A DNA stretch of 8,848 nucleotides from an uncultured Porphyromonas sp. (GTDB lineage: Bacteria > Bacteroidota > Bacteroidia > Bacteroidales > Porphyromonadaceae), in the NCBI GenBank assembly GCA_945875135.1, contig CAMCJO010000071.1:1-8848 (forward strand), given 5' to 3'. Positions 6,627 to 8,848 of the stretch are shown piece after piece (the first letter of the stretch is position 1; each line of letters opens with the position of its first letter). A program made the translations under genes and the position numbers. The notes below the pieces were generated by a model. That model did no database searches and was not told the DNA's origin. It saw nothing but the letters and a program-made list of their open reading frames with translations.

Positions 6627-8147
6627 ATGCGCCCAGCATTGGTGACACTCTTGTCGCTAGTGCTGGGCATTTATCTAGGTAGTCTCGGGCTACTAGCAGC
6701 GCAGTGGTACTTCCTCGGCATCGCCGTGGCGACACTCCTCCTCGTCCTCTCTAGGCTTTGGCGCAAAGCGCTCCTCGCCGGCTCCGCCTGGTACTTACTC
6801 CTCCTCTGCTTGGGGGCTTGTCTGGCTACAATCCCCAGGGAACGGGTAGCGCAACTACCACAGCCCTGCAAAGAAACGACCTACCTCGTCACCATCTCCC
6901 GTCCGCCCACAGCGCGTGAGCAGGGTTGCCGTGCCGAGGCTATCATCGAGCAGGCGACAGACCCGAGCGGAGCAGCCCTAGCTCAATGGAGTGGCCAGCG
7001 CATCATGCTATACCTATATAATGACTCGCTGCAACTCACGCCTCGCACCAGCTACCTCGTCCGTGGACGGCTCACACCACTAGACCAAGTCTCCTCGTCA
7101 AGCTATCAGCACTACCTCCTCTCACGAAAGGTCTCGGGCGTACTATCTGCCTCCACAGCGGAAGCTTGCGACGAGCTAACCTCTACCCATTGGTCGCTCT
7201 GGGATCAATTACGCTACCACGCCTACACCCTCCAGCAGCGCATCGGTAGCACCCTAGACGAGATCGACCGGCTCACCCCGCTACAGCGAGAGACGCTCCG
7301 TGCTATCTGCCTAGGCGATCGCTCCGAAGGTACCGTTGCGGAGGCACAGTTTCGCTCCGTAGGCGTCGCGCACCTGCTGTCGGTCAGTGGCTTTCACGTA
7401 GGGGTCGTCTTACTACTCATCTATTGGCTCATACGCTATCCGCTACGGCTCATACGCAACGTCCACACCGCTTATCTCCTGCGCTGGAGCCTCACCCTCG
7501 TAGCGGTATGGCTCTACGCTTTCATCTGCGGGCTCTCCATTCCGACGCTCCGCGCCTCGCTCATGTTCTCCATCTTTGCCGTGGCACGTCTCTTGGGACG
7601 CTCCACCGATCGGCTCAACGTCTGGGCGCAAGCAGCCGTCCTCCTACTCATTGTCTCACCCTACGCACTCTTTGACGTAGGCATGCAGCTCAGCTTCGGG
7701 GCGGTGCTAGCCATCTTCGTCACCTGGGGCGCACTCAACCAACGCATCACACCGAGCAGCTCCCGCATCGTCAGCTACCTTTACTACCTCATTGTCACGA
7801 CCCTCGCCGTACAGCTCTTCGTCTGGCCTATCCTCGCACGCAGCTTCGGCACCACAGCCGTCTGGATGCTCTTCGCCAACCTCCTTCTGTCGCCTCTCGC
7901 CACGCTGCTCATCATCATGGGGCTTGTCACCATGGGACTGCTCGCCCTTGGGCTACCCACGACGCTCCTACCGCTGCTTCTCATCGGTGTGAGCGATCTC
8001 ACCAGCGGTGCGATGACACTCCTCGAGCAGCACTTCACCGCTCAGCTCACCATCGCCATGCCGCTCTGGCTCTGCATCGCTTACTACCTCCTCCTCTACG
8101 CCTGGGTTCAGCACCTCCTAGCCCGTCCCCGCCCCATACGCGTCTAG
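6627..8147 (+). CDS. ComEC/Rec2-family DNA-uptake channel protein, no metallo-beta-lactamase domain
   Basis: Polytopic inner-membrane protein of the ComEC/Rec2 family, which carries incoming single-stranded DNA during natural transformation. With the ATG at 6627 it has 506 residues: paired hydrophobic segments at about 4-45 and 48-70, a soluble DUF4131-like part to about 215, then the Competence domain with the signature H249LLSVSGFH257 preceded by GVA, and GLSIPTLRASLMF around R309, followed by further membrane segments to the C-terminus. The C-terminal metallo-beta-lactamase-like domain of long ComEC proteins is absent, a form I believe common in Bacteroidetes. The frame opens earlier at a TTG (6591), but the residues from that TTG lack a membrane character and the ATG gives the usual basic-then-hydrophobic N-terminus. 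It is the last gene of the cluster. Function in uptake is inferred from the family. Confidence 0.85.
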   Translation: MRPALVTLLSLVLGIYLGSLGLLAAQWYFLGIAVATLLLVLSRLWRKALLAGSAWYLLLLCLGACLATIPRERVAQLPQPCKETTYLVTISRPPTAREQGCRAEAIIEQATDPSGAALAQWSGQRIMLYLYNDSLQLTPRTSYLVRGRLTPLDQVSSSSYQHYLLSRKVSGVLSASTAEACDELTSTHWSLWDQLRYHAYTLQQRIGSTLDEIDRLTPLQRETLRAICLGDRSEGTVAEAQFRSVGVAHLLSVSGFHVGVVLLLIYWLIRYPLRLIRNVHTAYLLRWSLTLVAVWLYAFICGLSIPTLRASLMFSIFAVARLLGRSTDRLNVWAQAAVLLLIVSPYALFDVGMQLSFGAVLAIFVTWGALNQRITPSSSRIVSYLYYLIVTTLAVQLFVWPILARSFGTTAVWMLFANLLLSPLATLLIIMGLVTMGLLALGLPTTLLPLLLIGVSDLTSGAMTLLEQHFTAQLTIAMPLWLCIAYYLLLYAWVQHLLARPRPIRV

Positions 8148-8160
8148 CTACTCCCCCCCT

Positions 8161-8192
8161 ATTGCCTGTTTGTATGAATAGCACTACATTTG
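8161..8192 (+). promoter_or_regulatory. Bacteroidetes-type promoter of the small lipoprotein gene
   Basis: TACATTTG at 8185-8192 is an exact TAnnTTTG box. A TTG at 8162-8164 lies 20 nt upstream, a fair -33 element; a better TTTG at 8169-8172 is only 12 nt away and badly spaced. Expected start near 8196-8199, giving a leader of about 25 nt to the ATG at 8224. A run of seven C (8153-8159) abuts the -33 side. Confidence 0.55.
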
Positions 8193-8223
8193 CCGTAGAG
8201 GTTGTTCACTTAACTAACACACT

Positions 8224-8673
8224 ATGCACAACAGAATCACTCATCTCAGACAGATACTGTGCATGACCCTACTAGCCATCGGCGCAGTACTCGCAAGCGT
8301 CTCCTGTAGACAGGAAGTGCGCAAAGACCCAAGCATAGCTCTTATAGGAACAGCCTGGGAAATGCTAGACACGCTCTATGATTCGAACGATACGCTAGTC
8401 GTATTGTCTACGTCACTCCACTTCGAGAGTGCCACCGCAGGACACTATCTCCTGAAGATGGCCGATGATCCCGAAAGCATCACCTACCCGCTCCTATATA
8501 AGTATCTAGCAGCACAAGATTGCTACCAGATCTATTCCAACCTTCCCCCCGATGCAGGCATGGTTATAGACACTTGCTGGGCCAAAGTGGACTGGGAGCA
8601 CAACCAACTCTGGTGCTACGAAGACAAAGATCTGAAGGATCAGGATCCAGACTTCTGCCGCCACATCAAGTAA
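8224..8673 (+). CDS. Small secreted lipoprotein of unknown function
   Basis: A 149-residue protein with a basic N-terminus, a hydrophobic core at about 11-24 and a probable lipidation Cys28 within ASVSC; the -3 residue is Ser rather than the usual Leu, so the lipobox is imperfect. The mature part has four further cysteines (C100, C118, C131, C145), all in its C-terminal third, which could make two disulfides in the periplasm or at the surface. The stretch from IALIGTAW through short alternating polar and hydrophobic runs resembles the beta-rich small lipoproteins common in Bacteroidales, but I do not recognise a named family. It has its own promoter (8161-8192), stands alone after the operon and is followed by repeat-rich DNA with a terminator-like hairpin. 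Codon choice is less GC-rich than in the operon. No function is proposed. Confidence 0.75.
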   Translation: MHNRITHLRQILCMTLLAIGAVLASVSCRQEVRKDPSIALIGTAWEMLDTLYDSNDTLVVLSTSLHFESATAGHYLLKMADDPESITYPLLYKYLAAQDCYQIYSNLPPDAGMVIDTCWAKVDWEHNQLWCYEDKDLKDQDPDFCRHIK

Positions 8674-8682
8674 TGCATCAGC

Positions 8683-8717
8683 TCTCTAATCTCTAACTTC
8701 TAACCTCTAATCTCTAA
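8683..8717. repeat. Five tandem 7-nt repeats (YYTCTAA)
   Basis: TCTCTAA, TCTCTAA, CTTCTAA, CCTCTAA and TCTCTAA run without a gap from 8683 to 8717, beginning 9 nt after the lipoprotein stop. Copies differ only at the first two positions (both pyrimidines). A noncoding simple repeat; function unknown. Confidence 0.85.
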
Positions 8718-8765
8718 TAACATATCTTTACGGGGAAATTCGTCCGATTCCCTCCTTTCTCGAAT

Positions 8766-8810
8766 ATCCACGTGGGGGATCTCAAATCTCCACGTGGATG
8801 CTTTTCTTTT
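8766..8810 (+). terminator. Hairpin plus T-rich tract, probable terminator of the lipoprotein gene
   Basis: TCCACGTGG (8767-8775) can pair with CCACGTGGA (8790-8798), extended by A8766-T8799 outside and by G-T, G-C and G-T pairs inside, leaving an 8-nt loop (8779-8786). The stem is followed by a T-rich stretch (8799-8811, eight of eleven T in 8801-8811), the layout of a Rho-independent terminator for + strand transcripts. Because each repeat is itself palindromic, other pairings compete. Confidence 0.5.
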
Positions 8811-8819
8811 TCCACGTGG
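8767..8819. repeat. Three TCCACGTGG palindromic repeats at 22-nt period
   Basis: Identical 9-nt copies at 8767-8775, 8789-8797 and 8811-8819, each start exactly 22 nt after the previous one; the 13-nt spacers differ. The core CCACGTGG is a perfect palindrome and the middle copy extends to TCCACGTGGA. The array may continue beyond 8848, though no fourth copy is seen at 8833. Confidence 0.85.
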
Positions 8820-8848
8820 GCGTGATTTCATTCTTCCGAAGTTTCATT

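Noticed and set aside
8733..8752. Hairpin GGGAA/TTCCC before the palindrome array
   Set aside because: Only five base pairs around a 10-nt loop with no T tract after it; expected by chance.
8767..8832. CRISPR array
   Set aside because: The repeats are 9 nt with 13-nt spacers, far below CRISPR sizes, and no cas gene is present.

Overview
The window looks like a chromosomal segment of a Porphyromonas-like member of the Bacteroidales. The evidence is a PorE-type multidomain lipoprotein (type IX secretion is restricted to Bacteroidetes), promoters of the Bacteroidetes TTTG/TAnnTTTG type, no obvious Shine-Dalgarno sequences before the starts, and moderately high GC. The genus is an inference from family resemblance.

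Layout: positions 1-408 hold a less GC-rich stretch with one weakly supported membrane-protein reading frame. Positions 409-555 are intergenic and end in a textbook Bacteroidetes promoter (513-543). From 556 to 8147 eight genes lie head to tail on the + strand with gaps of at most about 45 nt, and one 4-nt overlap, so they probably form one operon: queD, queE, porE, rfbC, rfbB, a degenerate fumarylacetoacetate-hydrolase-like gene, rpe and a comEC-like gene. A second promoter (8161-8192) precedes a lone small lipoprotein gene (8224-8673). The window closes with a heptamer tandem repeat, then three evenly spaced CCACGTGG palindromes, two of which can form a terminator-like hairpin.

How the genes fit together: QueD and QueE are consecutive steps toward preQ0/queuosine. 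PorE is a periplasmic, probably peptidoglycan-binding component of the type IX secretion system (T9SS). RfbC and RfbB are two of the four dTDP-L-rhamnose enzymes, which feed surface polysaccharide; in Porphyromonas T9SS cargo is anchored on an LPS (A-LPS), so the pairing with porE may be meaningful. Rpe is pentose-phosphate housekeeping, and the ComEC-like protein is a DNA-uptake channel candidate without the usual C-terminal metallo-beta-lactamase domain. I see no clearly new multi-gene system. The most unusual items are the FAH-like protein that has lost its metal-binding and other hallmark residues, and the 22-nt-periodic palindrome array at the right edge. No RNA gene, CRISPR array, transposase or integrase was seen.
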